A stretch of DNA of 64,000 nucleotides from Lacinutrix venerupis (GTDB taxonomy: Bacteria > Bacteroidota > Bacteroidia > Flavobacteriales > Flavobacteriaceae): contig NZ_RCCH01000001.1 in NCBI RefSeq assembly GCF_003663945.1, positions 186,001 through 250,000 of the forward strand. The letters run 5' to 3'. The notes beneath the pieces are model-generated. The model was not told the origin of the DNA, made no database searches, and saw only the letters and a program-made list of their open reading frames with translations. A program made the translations under genes and the position numbers. Each line of letters begins with the position of its first letter. The first letter of the stretch is position 1. Of this stretch, positions 1 through 7,882 are shown in pieces.

Positions 1-148
1 ATTAAAACGTTTTGAAAATACGTTTATGTTTCGATCTCAAATTGTTAAAGTTTAATGCTTTATTAAATAAGTATTCAATAATTTTTATTTATAAAAATGA
101 ATTCTTAAACTTGTACATGCTTTTTTAAGAAAAAAGCAATTATTTTAA

Positions 149-517
149 ATGATAAAAATAAGTAATTATAGTATAAAAGGAGCAAAATTAAGTTTCTCTT
201 ATTGCCATAGGCTACCGGAGCGCTCTTTTTTTTACAAAGGAAAACAGTTTCCGCTTTGCGCTAGATGCACTGGTATTAATCTTGCTTATTTTTTAATTCC
301 TGTTTTTGCATTTGGTTTTATTAAAATCTCTTTATGGTGGTCTATAATAATGATATTGCCAACATATATAGATGGTACAATTCAAGCATATACAAAATAC
401 GAAAGCAATAATATATTAAGATTTACTACAGGAATTATTTCTGGAATAGGTACTGTGTCTTTATTAACAATTATAGGAATTGCAATAGGAAAACTAATAT
501 TAACCTTTATACACTAA
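149..517 (+). CDS. DUF2085 family small membrane protein
   Basis: 122-residue membrane protein of unknown function. The N-terminal half carries the DUF2085 signature: a Cys-His pair at residues 19-20, then PERSFF, then the C-A-R-C-T-G motif around residues 38-43. These cysteines and the histidine could bind a metal. Three hydrophobic segments follow, so it should sit in the inner membrane. It lies 4 nt upstream of another small membrane protein on the same strand, which suggests co-transcription. The ATG at 149 gives the family's usual short N terminus. The family call is firm; the function is unknown. Confidence 0.8.
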   Translation: MIKISNYSIKGAKLSFSYCHRLPERSFFYKGKQFPLCARCTGINLAYFLIPVFAFGFIKISLWWSIIMILPTYIDGTIQAYTKYESNNILRFTTGIISGIGTVSLLTIIGIAIGKLILTFIH

Positions 518-521
518 AACT

Positions 522-761
522 ATGTCTGATCAATTAAACAACCCAAACCACAATCCAAACGATCAATTGGAAACAGGAATGAAAATATTATCATTTTGTA
601 TTCCTTTAGCTGGTGCAATTATTTATTTTACAAGTAAAGATAAGTCTCCAAACAAAGCAAAACAAGCATGCCATATGGCTCTTTATGGAGCAGGAGCTGC
701 AATTGTTATTAATATACTATTTACTATTTTAGGTATTGGTGCTTCTGCAATGGGATCATAA
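522..761 (+). CDS. DUF4870-like small membrane protein
   Basis: 79 residues. A polar, Asn-rich N terminus of about 18 residues is followed by two hydrophobic helices (about residues 22-38 and 52-75) separated by a short charged loop containing K-D-K-S and the helix A-x-x-A-C-H. This matches the general pattern of DUF4870-type two-helix membrane proteins. It starts 4 nt after the DUF2085 gene and ends just before a strong terminator, so the two genes probably form one transcript. No enzymatic motif is visible and the function is unknown. Confidence 0.65.
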   Translation: MSDQLNNPNHNPNDQLETGMKILSFCIPLAGAIIYFTSKDKSPNKAKQACHMALYGAGAAIVINILFTILGIGASAMGS

Positions 762-780
762 TATTTATTTTATTTAAAAT

Positions 781-813
781 AAAAACCCACAAATTGTATA
801 ATTTGTGGGTTTT
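781..813. terminator. Bidirectional intrinsic terminator
   Basis: A perfect 13-bp stem (783-795 with 800-812, loop GTAT) flanked by A-rich and T-rich runs. It lies between the end of the two-gene + strand unit and the convergent - strand gene ending at 851, so it can serve both. Confidence 0.85.
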
Positions 814-850
814 CTTATTTAGTTGCTTTTGTATTAAAGTTTTTAACTTT

Positions 851-1501
851 TTAGCTTAGTGCTTTTTCATTATTTCTATAGTAAAAATGCCCATTATTAC
901 TATTCCAGTTGTTGCCCGAGTTATTATTTTGTTGAGTTGGAATGTTATAATAATTTGTATTATTAAAATTTACTTGGCCAATAGTTTTAATTAATTGCCC
1001 ATGTCTATTGTATTTTAATTTTAAACCTCCAACTTGAGTTAATAACCCGTTTCTATTATATTTCATGTAAACACTACCAAGTCTTTTTACTTGACCATTT
1101 CGGGTATAATTTACAAATACATTACCAATACGTCTTACTTTACCATTGTTGTCGTGTGTTACAATTACACCACGACTTCTTGGCGTAGAGTAGGAGACTT
1201 GAGTTCCAGGAGCACCAAACGTTCTGTTTATGGCGCTACGTTTAGTATTTGTTTTTCTATAATAATCGTCATAATTACTGTGGTTAGATTCTAAGTTTGT
1301 ATTAAAATCGAAGGAACCATCTGCAAAAATTAAAAATTCTACTCCGCGCTCAATAAATTGAATAGGTTCTATAAAATTATAATTACTAATTCTATTTTCT
1401 AATTGTTTAACTTCATTTAAAGATTTCTCTTTTTTTTCAATTGCTGTTACAGTAGTTAATCCCATTAACAATCCTGTAAATAATAGTACTAATTTTTTCA
1501 T
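851..1501 (-). CDS. Secreted protein with four 16-residue repeats
   Basis: 216 residues with a clear Sec signal peptide (residues 1-20, hydrophobic core, ending T-V-T-A). Residues 50-70 contain R-G-V-E-F and D-G-S-F-D-F-N-T, a combination I associate with a flavobacterial family of unknown function. Residues about 116-179 form four tandem 16-residue units with consensus Y-x-R-N-G-x-V/L-x-x-I/V/L-G-x-V/L-x-V/L-x. The alternating hydrophobic pattern suggests a small beta-strand repeat. The last 35 residues are Asn-rich and low complexity. No enzyme motif is seen. It is likely periplasmic or surface-exposed, and it is transcribed alone. Confidence 0.75.
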   Translation of the reverse strand: MKKLVLLFTGLLMGLTTVTAIEKKEKSLNEVKQLENRISNYNFIEPIQFIERGVEFLIFADGSFDFNTNLESNHSNYDDYYRKTNTKRSAINRTFGAPGTQVSYSTPRSRGVIVTHDNNGKVRRIGNVFVNYTRNGQVKRLGSVYMKYNRNGLLTQVGGLKLKYNRHGQLIKTIGQVNFNNTNYYNIPTQQNNNSGNNWNSNNGHFYYRNNEKALS

Positions 1502-1715
1502 AGTATTGCGGTATTAAATTTATGCGTATTTCTGAACGTTTCAAAAAAAGCTAAAAGCCTACGCTATTTGTTATATAAGTTTTCAATATGCGTGCCAAAC
1601 TGTAAAAGTGTTATTTTTACTAGGTGTTTCAGCCTATTTTAAATAGAGTTTAGTTATTGTTTAAGTTTTTCAAAATTGGTTTTTTATACTATATTTACAT
1701 GTAGAAACCAACCCA

Positions 1716-2768
1716 ATGTCTTTAGAATATAAAAGTTGCAAAAACTGCGATTCTAATTTTAGAAGTATTTATAAATACTGTCCAGAGTGTGGCATGAAAT
1801 CTAAAGAAGAACTTACCTTAGGTGTACTTTTTTACAATACAATAAATAACTATTTACTTTACGACTCTAAGTTTTTTAAAAGTTTTATACCATTAATGGT
1901 TAAACCAGGTTTTTTGGCTAATAAATTTATAGCTGGAAAGCGTTTGTCGTTTTTACATCCTGCCCAATTGTACTTGTTTGTAACTTTTATTTTCTTTTTT
2001 ATGTTCTCGTTTGTAACCAATAAGCAAGAATTAAAACTAAATCAAGAATTTAATAAAGCAACTACAGAAATTAAAAATGAATTAGAAGCTCAAAAAAGTG
2101 ATTCTTTAAATAGAATAGAATTGTATAACACTTTAAAAAAAACACAGCAGTTTACAGGACAAAATGATAAAGTAATAGATTCTATTGTTGCAAATACAGA
2201 TTTTAGTAAATCTAAAAATAAAATTAGTTTTGGTTACGATGTAAAAAAAGTAGATTCTTTATTAGAAATTAATGCACCTAAAAATGATATTTATCTAGAA
2301 ATGGGTATGCATGAAAACCCTTACTGGATAGAGAAAATAATCTATCCACAAGTTTTAAAATTTCATCAAGAGCAAAATATAGGAACCATTTGGAATTCTA
2401 TGATAAAAGCAACGCCAATAGCTCTATTTATACTTTTACCAATATTCGCATTATTATTAAAAATTTTCTATTATAATAAAGGAAAATATGCATACCATTT
2501 AGTATTTACATTTTACTTTTTTTCTTATTTGTTTGTAGTATTTAGTATTCTTTTAATTGCCGATTTTATAACTACAGTACCAGGTTGGATAGATTTATTA
2601 ATATTACTATCTACTTTTATATACTTGGTAATTGCATTAAAAAAGTTTTATAATCAAGGTTGGTTTTTAAGTTATTTAAAAAGTGCTTTAATTACTTTTT
2701 TCTTTTTAATATTTGTAATGCCTATAGCTTTTGTAGCACTTGGTTTTATTACTTTTTTACTATACTAA
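1716..2768 (+). CDS. DUF3667 family zinc-ribbon membrane protein
   Basis: 350 residues. The N terminus has a zinc-ribbon: C-x2-C at residues 8 and 11 and C-x2-C at 22 and 25. This is followed by the DUF3667 region, including a membrane segment near residues 80-100, a long polar mid-section (about 103-225) predicted helical, and four or five C-terminal membrane helices. The family is common in Bacteroidota and has no assigned function. The ATG at 1716 is preceded by TATATTTA (7 of 8 matches to the -7 element). It converges on uvrA with a 16-nt gap and no obvious terminator. Confidence 0.75.
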   Translation: MSLEYKSCKNCDSNFRSIYKYCPECGMKSKEELTLGVLFYNTINNYLLYDSKFFKSFIPLMVKPGFLANKFIAGKRLSFLHPAQLYLFVTFIFFFMFSFVTNKQELKLNQEFNKATTEIKNELEAQKSDSLNRIELYNTLKKTQQFTGQNDKVIDSIVANTDFSKSKNKISFGYDVKKVDSLLEINAPKNDIYLEMGMHENPYWIEKIIYPQVLKFHQEQNIGTIWNSMIKATPIALFILLPIFALLLKIFYYNKGKYAYHLVFTFYFFSYLFVVFSILLIADFITTVPGWIDLLILLSTFIYLVIALKKFYNQGWFLSYLKSALITFFFLIFVMPIAFVALGFITFLLY

Positions 2769-2784
2769 AAAGCAATTTAAAACA

Positions 2785-5571
2785 TTATAATTTTTCTTTT
2801 AAATACTTTCCTGTTTCAGAGGTTTTTACTTTTATAATTTCTTCTGGTGTACCAAAAGCCACTAAATTACCACCATTTTCTCCACCAGTTGGACCTAAAT
2901 CTATTATATAATCTGCACATTTAATTAATTCTAAATTATGCTCTACAACAATAATAGAATGTCCTTTTTCTATTAAGGCGTTAAAAGATTTTAATAGTTT
3001 TTGAATGTCGTGAAAATGTAAACCTGTTGTTGGTTCATCAAAAATAAATAAAGCTGTTTCTTTAGTGTTTCCTTTTCCTAAAAACGATGCTAATTTAATA
3101 CGTTGAGCTTCACCACCAGAAAGTGTAGATGAACTTTGACCTAAAGTTACGTAACCTAAACCTACATCTTGTAATGGTTGTAATTTGTTTTTAATTTTAG
3201 TAACATGATTGGCATCAAAAAATGCAATAGCATCATCAATAGTCATGTTTAGAATATCGTCTATATTTTTATCGGCAAAAGTAACCTCAAGTACTTCTTT
3301 TTTAAAGCGTTTACCTTTACATGTTTCGCATTCTAAATGCACATCTGCCATAAACTGCATTTCTATAGTTACTTCGCCTTCACCTTTACAAGTTTCACAA
3401 CGTCCGCCATCTACATTAAAACTAAAATGCTTAGCCGCATAATTTCTTATAGTACTAATTTTTTGTTTGCTGTAAAGTGCTCTAATATCGTCGTAAGCTT
3501 TTATATATGTAACAGGATTCGATCTAGACGAGCGCCCAATAGGGTTTTGGTCTACAAATTCTATATGTTTTACGTTGCTATAATTTCCTTTTAATTCTGA
3601 AAATTGTCCAGGTTTATCACCAAAACCAGTTAGTTCTTTTTGTATTGCTGGATATAATATTTTTTTAACTAAAGTACTTTTTCCACTTCCTGAAACTCCT
3701 GTAATTACAGTTAGCATACCTAACGGAAAAGAAACATCAATATTTTTTAAATTGTTTTCACGAGCACCTTTAATATCTATACTGTATTTAGAGGTTCTTC
3801 GTTTTTTGGGAACTTCAATTTTTAAAGTTTCATTTAAATATTGTGCTGTTAATGATTTAGAAGCTAAAATATCTTTAAACGTTCCTGTTGCTACAACTTG
3901 GCCTCCAAGTGTACCAGCTTCTGGTCCAATATCTATAATTTCGTCAGCTTCTTTCATGATATCCTCATCATGCTCAACTACAATTACTGTGTTTCCTAAA
4001 TCGCGCAATGCTTTTAAAACTAATATTAACCTTTCTGTATCTTTAGGGTGTAAACCTATACTAGGTTCGTCTAAAATATACATAGAGCCTACTAAACTAC
4101 TGCCAAGCGAAGTGGCAAGGTTTATACGTTGGCTTTCACCACCAGATAATGTATTAGATTTTCGGTTTAATGTTAAATAATCTAAACCTACGTTAGATAA
4201 AAATTCTAATCGGTTTTCAATTTCTTTTAATAAACGTTTTGCAATGGTTGTATCGTGATCGTTTAATTCCAGTTGCTTAAAGAAATTGGTAAGTTTATCT
4301 AGTGGCATTTCAACCAAGTCTGTAAGTGTAGCATTACCTATTTTTACATAATTAGCTTCTGATCTTAAACGTTTACCATTGCACACCTTACATTTTGTTT
4401 TACCTCTGTAACGCGATAACATGACGCGATTTTGAATTTTATAGGCTTTACTTTCTAATTCTGCAAAAAAAGCATTTAAACCTTCAAAATATTTATTTCC
4501 TTTCCAGATTAAATCTTTGTTTTTTTGGCTAAGCTCAAAATAAGGCTTATGTATAGGGAAATCGAATTTATGCGAGTTGTTAACCAATTGGTCACGGTAC
4601 CAACTCATACTTTCGCCACGCCACGGAAAAATAGCATTTTCGTATACCGATAATGCTGTATTTGGTATAACCAAATCATCATCAATACCAATTACATCGC
4701 CATAACCTTCACATTTTGGGCAAGCACCATACGGATTATTAAAACTAAATAAATGAACGTTTGGTTCTAAAAAAGTAATACCATCTAACTCAAATTTATT
4801 AGAAAATTGTTGTACACTATTATCGCTTAATTTTTCTATAAAACATTCGCCTTTACCTTCAAAAAAAGCAGTTTGTATAGCATCTGCTAAACGGTTATAA
4901 AAATCTTCATCATCTTTGGTTACAATTCTATCTACAACTAAAAATAAATCTTTGGTGTTTTCTGTAATACTTTCGGTTTTATCTAAACGTAAAACCTCTC
5001 CATTAGCTTTAATTCTGGCATAACCTTGCGCATTTAAAGTTTTTAGTTTGTCGCTTATTTCACGACCTTCTTCTAAATGAATAGGAGCGAGGAGCAATAG
5101 TTTTTCTCCAAGAGCAATAGATTTTACATAATTTAAAACATCTGTAACAGTGTCTTTTTTAACTTCTTGACCAGATACTGGAGAATATGTTTTACCAATT
5201 CTAGCAAAAAGGAGTTTAAGATAATCGTAAATTTCTGTAGTTGTACCAACTGTAGAACGTGGATTTGTAGAATTTACCTTTTGCTCAATGGCAATAGCAG
5301 GCGCAATACCTTTTATATAATTTACTTTAGGTTTATTTAGCCTACCTAAAAACTGTCTAGCATAACTAGATAAGCTTTCTACGTAGCGTCTTTGACCTTC
5401 AGCATACAAAGTGTCGAAGGCTAAACTAGACTTTCCAGAACCAGATAAACCAGTAATAACAACTAATTTGTTTCTAGGAATTACAACATCTATATTTTTT
5501 AAATTGTGCAGATTAGCACCTTTTATAATAATGTTTTGTTTAGGATTTACTTCGGAAAGCTTAATATTCAT
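2785..5571 (-). CDS. uvrA: Excinuclease ABC subunit A (UvrA)
   Basis: 928-residue DNA damage sensor of nucleotide excision repair. It dimerises, binds lesions and loads UvrB. It has the two-ABC-module layout: first Walker A GLSGSGKSS near residue 42, first signature N-T-L-S-G-G-E-S-Q-R, second Walker A GVSGSGKST and second signature STLSGGEAQR. Both zinc modules are complete: C-P-K-C with C-K-V-C in the first half, and C-E-T-C twice in the second half. Length and motif order match a full UvrA. Species of this group often have a second UvrA paralogue, so this may be one of two. It is transcribed as a single gene. Confidence 0.95.
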   Translation of the reverse strand: MNIKLSEVNPKQNIIIKGANLHNLKNIDVVIPRNKLVVITGLSGSGKSSLAFDTLYAEGQRRYVESLSSYARQFLGRLNKPKVNYIKGIAPAIAIEQKVNSTNPRSTVGTTTEIYDYLKLLFARIGKTYSPVSGQEVKKDTVTDVLNYVKSIALGEKLLLLAPIHLEEGREISDKLKTLNAQGYARIKANGEVLRLDKTESITENTKDLFLVVDRIVTKDDEDFYNRLADAIQTAFFEGKGECFIEKLSDNSVQQFSNKFELDGITFLEPNVHLFSFNNPYGACPKCEGYGDVIGIDDDLVIPNTALSVYENAIFPWRGESMSWYRDQLVNNSHKFDFPIHKPYFELSQKNKDLIWKGNKYFEGLNAFFAELESKAYKIQNRVMLSRYRGKTKCKVCNGKRLRSEANYVKIGNATLTDLVEMPLDKLTNFFKQLELNDHDTTIAKRLLKEIENRLEFLSNVGLDYLTLNRKSNTLSGGESQRINLATSLGSSLVGSMYILDEPSIGLHPKDTERLILVLKALRDLGNTVIVVEHDEDIMKEADEIIDIGPEAGTLGGQVVATGTFKDILASKSLTAQYLNETLKIEVPKKRRTSKYSIDIKGARENNLKNIDVSFPLGMLTVITGVSGSGKSTLVKKILYPAIQKELTGFGDKPGQFSELKGNYSNVKHIEFVDQNPIGRSSRSNPVTYIKAYDDIRALYSKQKISTIRNYAAKHFSFNVDGGRCETCKGEGEVTIEMQFMADVHLECETCKGKRFKKEVLEVTFADKNIDDILNMTIDDAIAFFDANHVTKIKNKLQPLQDVGLGYVTLGQSSSTLSGGEAQRIKLASFLGKGNTKETALFIFDEPTTGLHFHDIQKLLKSFNALIEKGHSIIVVEHNLELIKCADYIIDLGPTGGENGGNLVAFGTPEEIIKVKTSETGKYLKEKL

Positions 5572-5594
5572 AAGTATTGTAATAAAAGTAATTG

Positions 5595-5602
5595 CAAAGA
5601 TA
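5595..5602 (-). promoter_or_regulatory. Bacteroidota-type -7 element for uvrA
   Basis: On the - strand this reads TATCTTTG, a full match to TAnnTTTG, with its last base 24 nt before the uvrA ATG. No convincing -33 TTTG was found at the right distance. Confidence 0.45.
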
Positions 5603-5665
5603 GTACTTAATAAGAAGCTTATAAAAAAGATTATTGTGCAATAAAATGTTAAAAATTAATTTTTT

Positions 5666-5698
5666 TTTGTTTTTTCGGAATGATTGTTGTTATATTTA
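5666..5698 (+). promoter_or_regulatory. Candidate promoter of the sigma factor gene
   Basis: TTTG (5666-5669), a 21-nt spacer, then TATATTTA (5691-5698), which matches TAnnTTTG in 7 of 8 positions. Transcription would begin near 5705 and give a leader of about 98 nt, long for this window and containing the inverted repeat at 5742-5798. Confidence 0.45.
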
Positions 5699-5741
5699 CC
5701 TTGTTATTAACAAATTAAATTGTCGAGCCTATTACATAATA

Positions 5742-5798
5742 TTACTTTTTAAATTAATTAACCTAAGCTGAAGCCCTAACTTCTGCAATAAAAAGTAA
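5742..5798 (+). promoter_or_regulatory. Structured leader in front of the sigma factor gene
   Basis: A perfect 10-bp inverted repeat (TTACTTTTTA at 5742-5751, TAAAAAGTAA at 5789-5798) encloses a smaller hairpin (GAAG 5770-5773, CTTC 5780-5783). The 3' arm ends 4 nt before the ATG, so folding would hide the ribosome-binding region. Confidence 0.45.
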
Positions 5799-5802
5799 CG
5801 TT

Positions 5803-6387
5803 ATGCGACAAGAACTTATCACTGATGCTGTATTAATAAGCAGTTATATTAATGGAGATGAATCTTCTCTAGAAATTCTAATAAAAAGACACAAACAACG
5901 CATTTATAGTTTTATATACTCTAAAGTATATGATAGAGATATTGCTGAAGATATTTTTCAAGATACTTTTATAAAAGTTATTCGTACTCTAAAAAGAGGT
6001 AAATACAACGAAGAAGGTAAATTTTTACCTTGGGTAATGCGTATTGCACATAATTTAGTAATCGATCATTTTAGAAAAAACAATCGTATGCCTAAATTTG
6101 ATAATAGTGGAGAGTTTAGTATTTTTTCTGTGTTAAGTGATACAAGTTTAAATGCAGAAAAAGCAATTATTAAAGATCAGGTAGAGAGTGATGTTAGGCG
6201 TTTAATAGAAGAGTTGCCAGACGACCAAAAAGAAGTTTTAGTAATGCGTATGTATCAAGATATGAGTTTTAAAGAAATCTCAGAACGTACAGGAGTAAGT
6301 ATAAATACTGCATTAGGGCGTATGCGTTATGCTTTAATTAATATGCGCAAAGTAATAGACAAACACAATATAATATTAACGAATTAA
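5803..6387 (+). CDS. RNA polymerase sigma factor, ECF-like sigma-70 family
   Basis: 194 residues. Region 2 (about residues 22-95) contains D-I-A-E-D-I-F-Q-D-T-F and P-W-V-M-R-I-A-H-N, the core-binding and -10 recognition helices. Region 4 (about 135-188) has L-P-D-D-Q-K-E-V and a helix-turn-helix around S-F-K-E-I-S-E-R-T-G-V-S. There is no region 1.1 or full region 3, so it belongs to the ECF-like group. No anti-sigma gene is adjacent; instead a tiny ORF follows after 58 nt. The leader is about 98 nt and can fold over the start, so post-transcriptional control is plausible. This gene seems conserved in Flavobacteriaceae, but its regulon is not evident here. Confidence 0.85.
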   Translation: MRQELITDAVLISSYINGDESSLEILIKRHKQRIYSFIYSKVYDRDIAEDIFQDTFIKVIRTLKRGKYNEEGKFLPWVMRIAHNLVIDHFRKNNRMPKFDNSGEFSIFSVLSDTSLNAEKAIIKDQVESDVRRLIEELPDDQKEVLVMRMYQDMSFKEISERTGVSINTALGRMRYALINMRKVIDKHNIILTN

Positions 6388-6445
6388 AACATATACAATA
6401 ATAAAATAAAAGCTGCGTTATTTATTTGAATCAACAAACAAATGC

Positions 6446-6589
6446 ATGGCAAAAATTTACTCTAAAAATTCTAAAACAAAAAACAAAATGAACCCAAAAG
6501 ATGAAACCATAAGTTTCATTCTTAATTATTCCAAAGCTTTAAGTGTTATAAATTATGAAAAATTGAAGTTTGAAGCGCTTCTGAATTAG
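6446..6589 (+). CDS. Small hypothetical protein downstream of the sigma factor
   Basis: 47-residue ORF (ATG 6446, stop 6587-6589); an internal ATG at 6488 would give 33 residues. The first 14 residues are basic (K-x-x-S-K-N-S-K-T-K-N-K). The rest has the pattern D-E-T-I-S-F-I-L-N-Y-S-K-A-L-S-V and ends E-A-L-L-N. It sits between the sigma factor stop and a strong terminator, so it would be on the same transcript. From memory, similar short proteins with I-L-N-Y-S-K-A-L follow this sigma factor in related genomes; this was not checked. The function is unknown. A role as a sigma-factor partner is possible but unsupported. Confidence 0.5.
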   Translation: MAKIYSKNSKTKNKMNPKDETISFILNYSKALSVINYEKLKFEALLN

Positions 6590-6592
6590 ACT

Positions 6593-6627
6593 AAAAATCC
6601 TGATTTATTAAATCAGGATTTTTTTTA
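6593..6627. terminator. Intrinsic terminator
   Basis: Stem AAATCCTGATTT / AAATCAGGATTT with loop ATT and a long T-run on the + strand. It ends the sigma factor unit; the A-run on the other side lets it also serve the convergent nth gene. Confidence 0.85.
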
Positions 6628-6636
6628 TTAATACAT

Positions 6637-7299
6637 TTAATTTTTCTTTTTAAGTTTTTCGTATTCTTTTAAAACAGTACTTCTACCAATGGTTTTGGTA
6701 ATAATATCTTTATCTAAATCCCAACCACGAGCAGGAGAGTATTCTCTACCGTACCAAATAATTTGAAGGTGTAAATCGTTCCAAGTTTCTTTTGGAAACA
6801 AACGTTTTGCATCTTTTTCGGTTTGCGCTAAGTTTTTGCCATTAGTTAAATTCCACCTATACATTAATCTATGAATGTGCGTGTCTACAGGAAAGGCAGG
6901 TACGCCAAAAGCTTGAGACATTACTACACTTGCTGTTTTATGGCCAACAGCAGGTAAGGCTTCTAAAGCTTCAAAACTTTTTGGAACTTCACCATTATGT
7001 TTATCTATTAAAATATGAGACAATCCATGAATGCCTTTACTTTTCATGGGTGATAAACCGCAAGGTCTAATAATTTCTTTTATTTCTTCAACACTCATTT
7101 TAATCATGTCGTAAGGATTATCTGCTTTTGCAAACAGTAAAGGTGTAATTTGGTTTACACGAACATCTGTACATTGCGCAGAAAGTAAGACAGCAACTAA
7201 TAAAGTGTATGGATCTTTATGATCTAACGGAATAGGAATTTCTGGATATAATTCATTTAACGTATTTATAACGAAATCAACCTTTTCTTGTTTAGTCAT
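6637..7299 (-). CDS. nth: Endonuclease III (DNA glycosylase/AP lyase) without iron-sulfur cysteines
   Basis: 220 residues. It removes oxidised pyrimidines and cleaves abasic sites in base excision repair. The helix-hairpin-helix L-P-A-V-G-H-K-T-A (residues 115-123) gives catalytic Lys121, and V-D-T-H gives Asp139; these match K120 and D138 of E. coli Nth. The C-terminal region where E. coli has the C-x6-C-x2-C-x5-C cluster reads G-R-E-Y-S-P-A-R-G-W-D and has no cysteine; the only cysteines are C43 and C80. The [4Fe-4S] cluster is therefore absent while catalysis should remain. It is divergent from the peroxiredoxin gene with a 46-nt gap. Confidence 0.9.
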   Translation of the reverse strand: MTKQEKVDFVINTLNELYPEIPIPLDHKDPYTLLVAVLLSAQCTDVRVNQITPLLFAKADNPYDMIKMSVEEIKEIIRPCGLSPMKSKGIHGLSHILIDKHNGEVPKSFEALEALPAVGHKTASVVMSQAFGVPAFPVDTHIHRLMYRWNLTNGKNLAQTEKDAKRLFPKETWNDLHLQIIWYGREYSPARGWDLDKDIITKTIGRSTVLKEYEKLKKKN

Positions 7300-7305
7300 T
7301 AATTG

Positions 7306-7313
7306 TATTTTTG
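7306..7313 (+). promoter_or_regulatory. -7 element for the peroxiredoxin gene
   Basis: TATTTTTG, a full TAnnTTTG match, 32 nt before the bcp ATG. A TTTT at 7283-7286 lies at the right distance for a weak -33 element. It shares the 46-nt gap with the divergent nth promoter. Confidence 0.45.
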
Positions 7314-7332
7314 ATAAAAATTATTGAAAACT

Positions 7333-7340
7333 CAAAATTA
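7333..7340 (-). promoter_or_regulatory. -7 element for nth
   Basis: Reads TAATTTTG on the - strand, a full TAnnTTTG match, 33 nt before the nth ATG. It faces the bcp promoter, so the two polymerases would compete for the same DNA. Confidence 0.4.
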
Positions 7341-7345
7341 CAACT

Positions 7346-7801
7346 ATGAATACATTAAAGCAAGGAGATAAAGTACCAGATTTTACAGTTAATGATCAAG
7401 ATGGAAATGCTATTTCCTTAAGCGATTATAAAGGAAAAAAACTAATAGTATTTTTTTACCCTAAAGCAAGTACACCAGGTTGTACAGCAGAAGCTTGTAA
7501 TTTAACAGATAATTATAAAGCATTACAAGATGAAGGCTATGAGATTTTAGGAGTTAGTGCAGATTCTGAAAAACGACAAACTAATTTTAGAAATAAATAT
7601 AAATTTCCATTTCCGCTTTTAGCAGATGAAGACAAAGAAGTTATTAATGCGTTTGGAGTTTGGGGAGAAAAGAAATTTATGGGTAAAACTTATGAAGGTA
7701 TCCATAGAAAAACCTTTTTAATAGATGAAAATGGAGTAGTGGAGCACGTAATTGATAAAGTAAAAACTAAAGATCACGCAGCACAGATATTAGAATTATA
7801 A
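7346..7801 (+). CDS. bcp: Thioredoxin-dependent peroxiredoxin, PrxQ/Bcp type
   Basis: 151-residue peroxidase that reduces hydrogen peroxide and organic hydroperoxides using thioredoxin. The motif S-T-P-G-C-T-A-E-A-C places the peroxidatic Cys at 46 and the resolving Cys five residues later at 51, the hallmark of atypical 2-Cys PrxQ. F-F-Y-P-K precedes it, and the length is normal. There is no signal peptide, so it is cytoplasmic. It is divergent from the DNA-repair gene nth, which fits an oxidative-damage setting though no redox-regulator site was identified. It is closed by a strong terminator. Confidence 0.93.
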   Translation: MNTLKQGDKVPDFTVNDQDGNAISLSDYKGKKLIVFFYPKASTPGCTAEACNLTDNYKALQDEGYEILGVSADSEKRQTNFRNKYKFPFPLLADEDKEVINAFGVWGEKKFMGKTYEGIHRKTFLIDENGVVEHVIDKVKTKDHAAQILEL

Positions 7802-7820
7802 TATTTTATTTTTAATTATA

Positions 7821-7859
7821 AAAAAAAACTCAGAACCGCTATGGTTCTGAGTTTTTTTA
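7821..7859. terminator. Bidirectional intrinsic terminator
   Basis: 11-bp stem AACTCAGAACC (7827-7837) / GGTTCTGAGTT (7843-7853) flanked by A- and T-runs. It separates bcp from the convergent lipoprotein gene. Confidence 0.9.
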
Positions 7860-7882
7860 TAAACTTATTTTTAATATTCTGT

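Noticed and set aside
1502-1715. Possible RNA gene or small ORF in the 214-bp gap
   Set aside because: No convincing hairpin, promoter pair or reading frame beyond the TATATTTA element near 1690.
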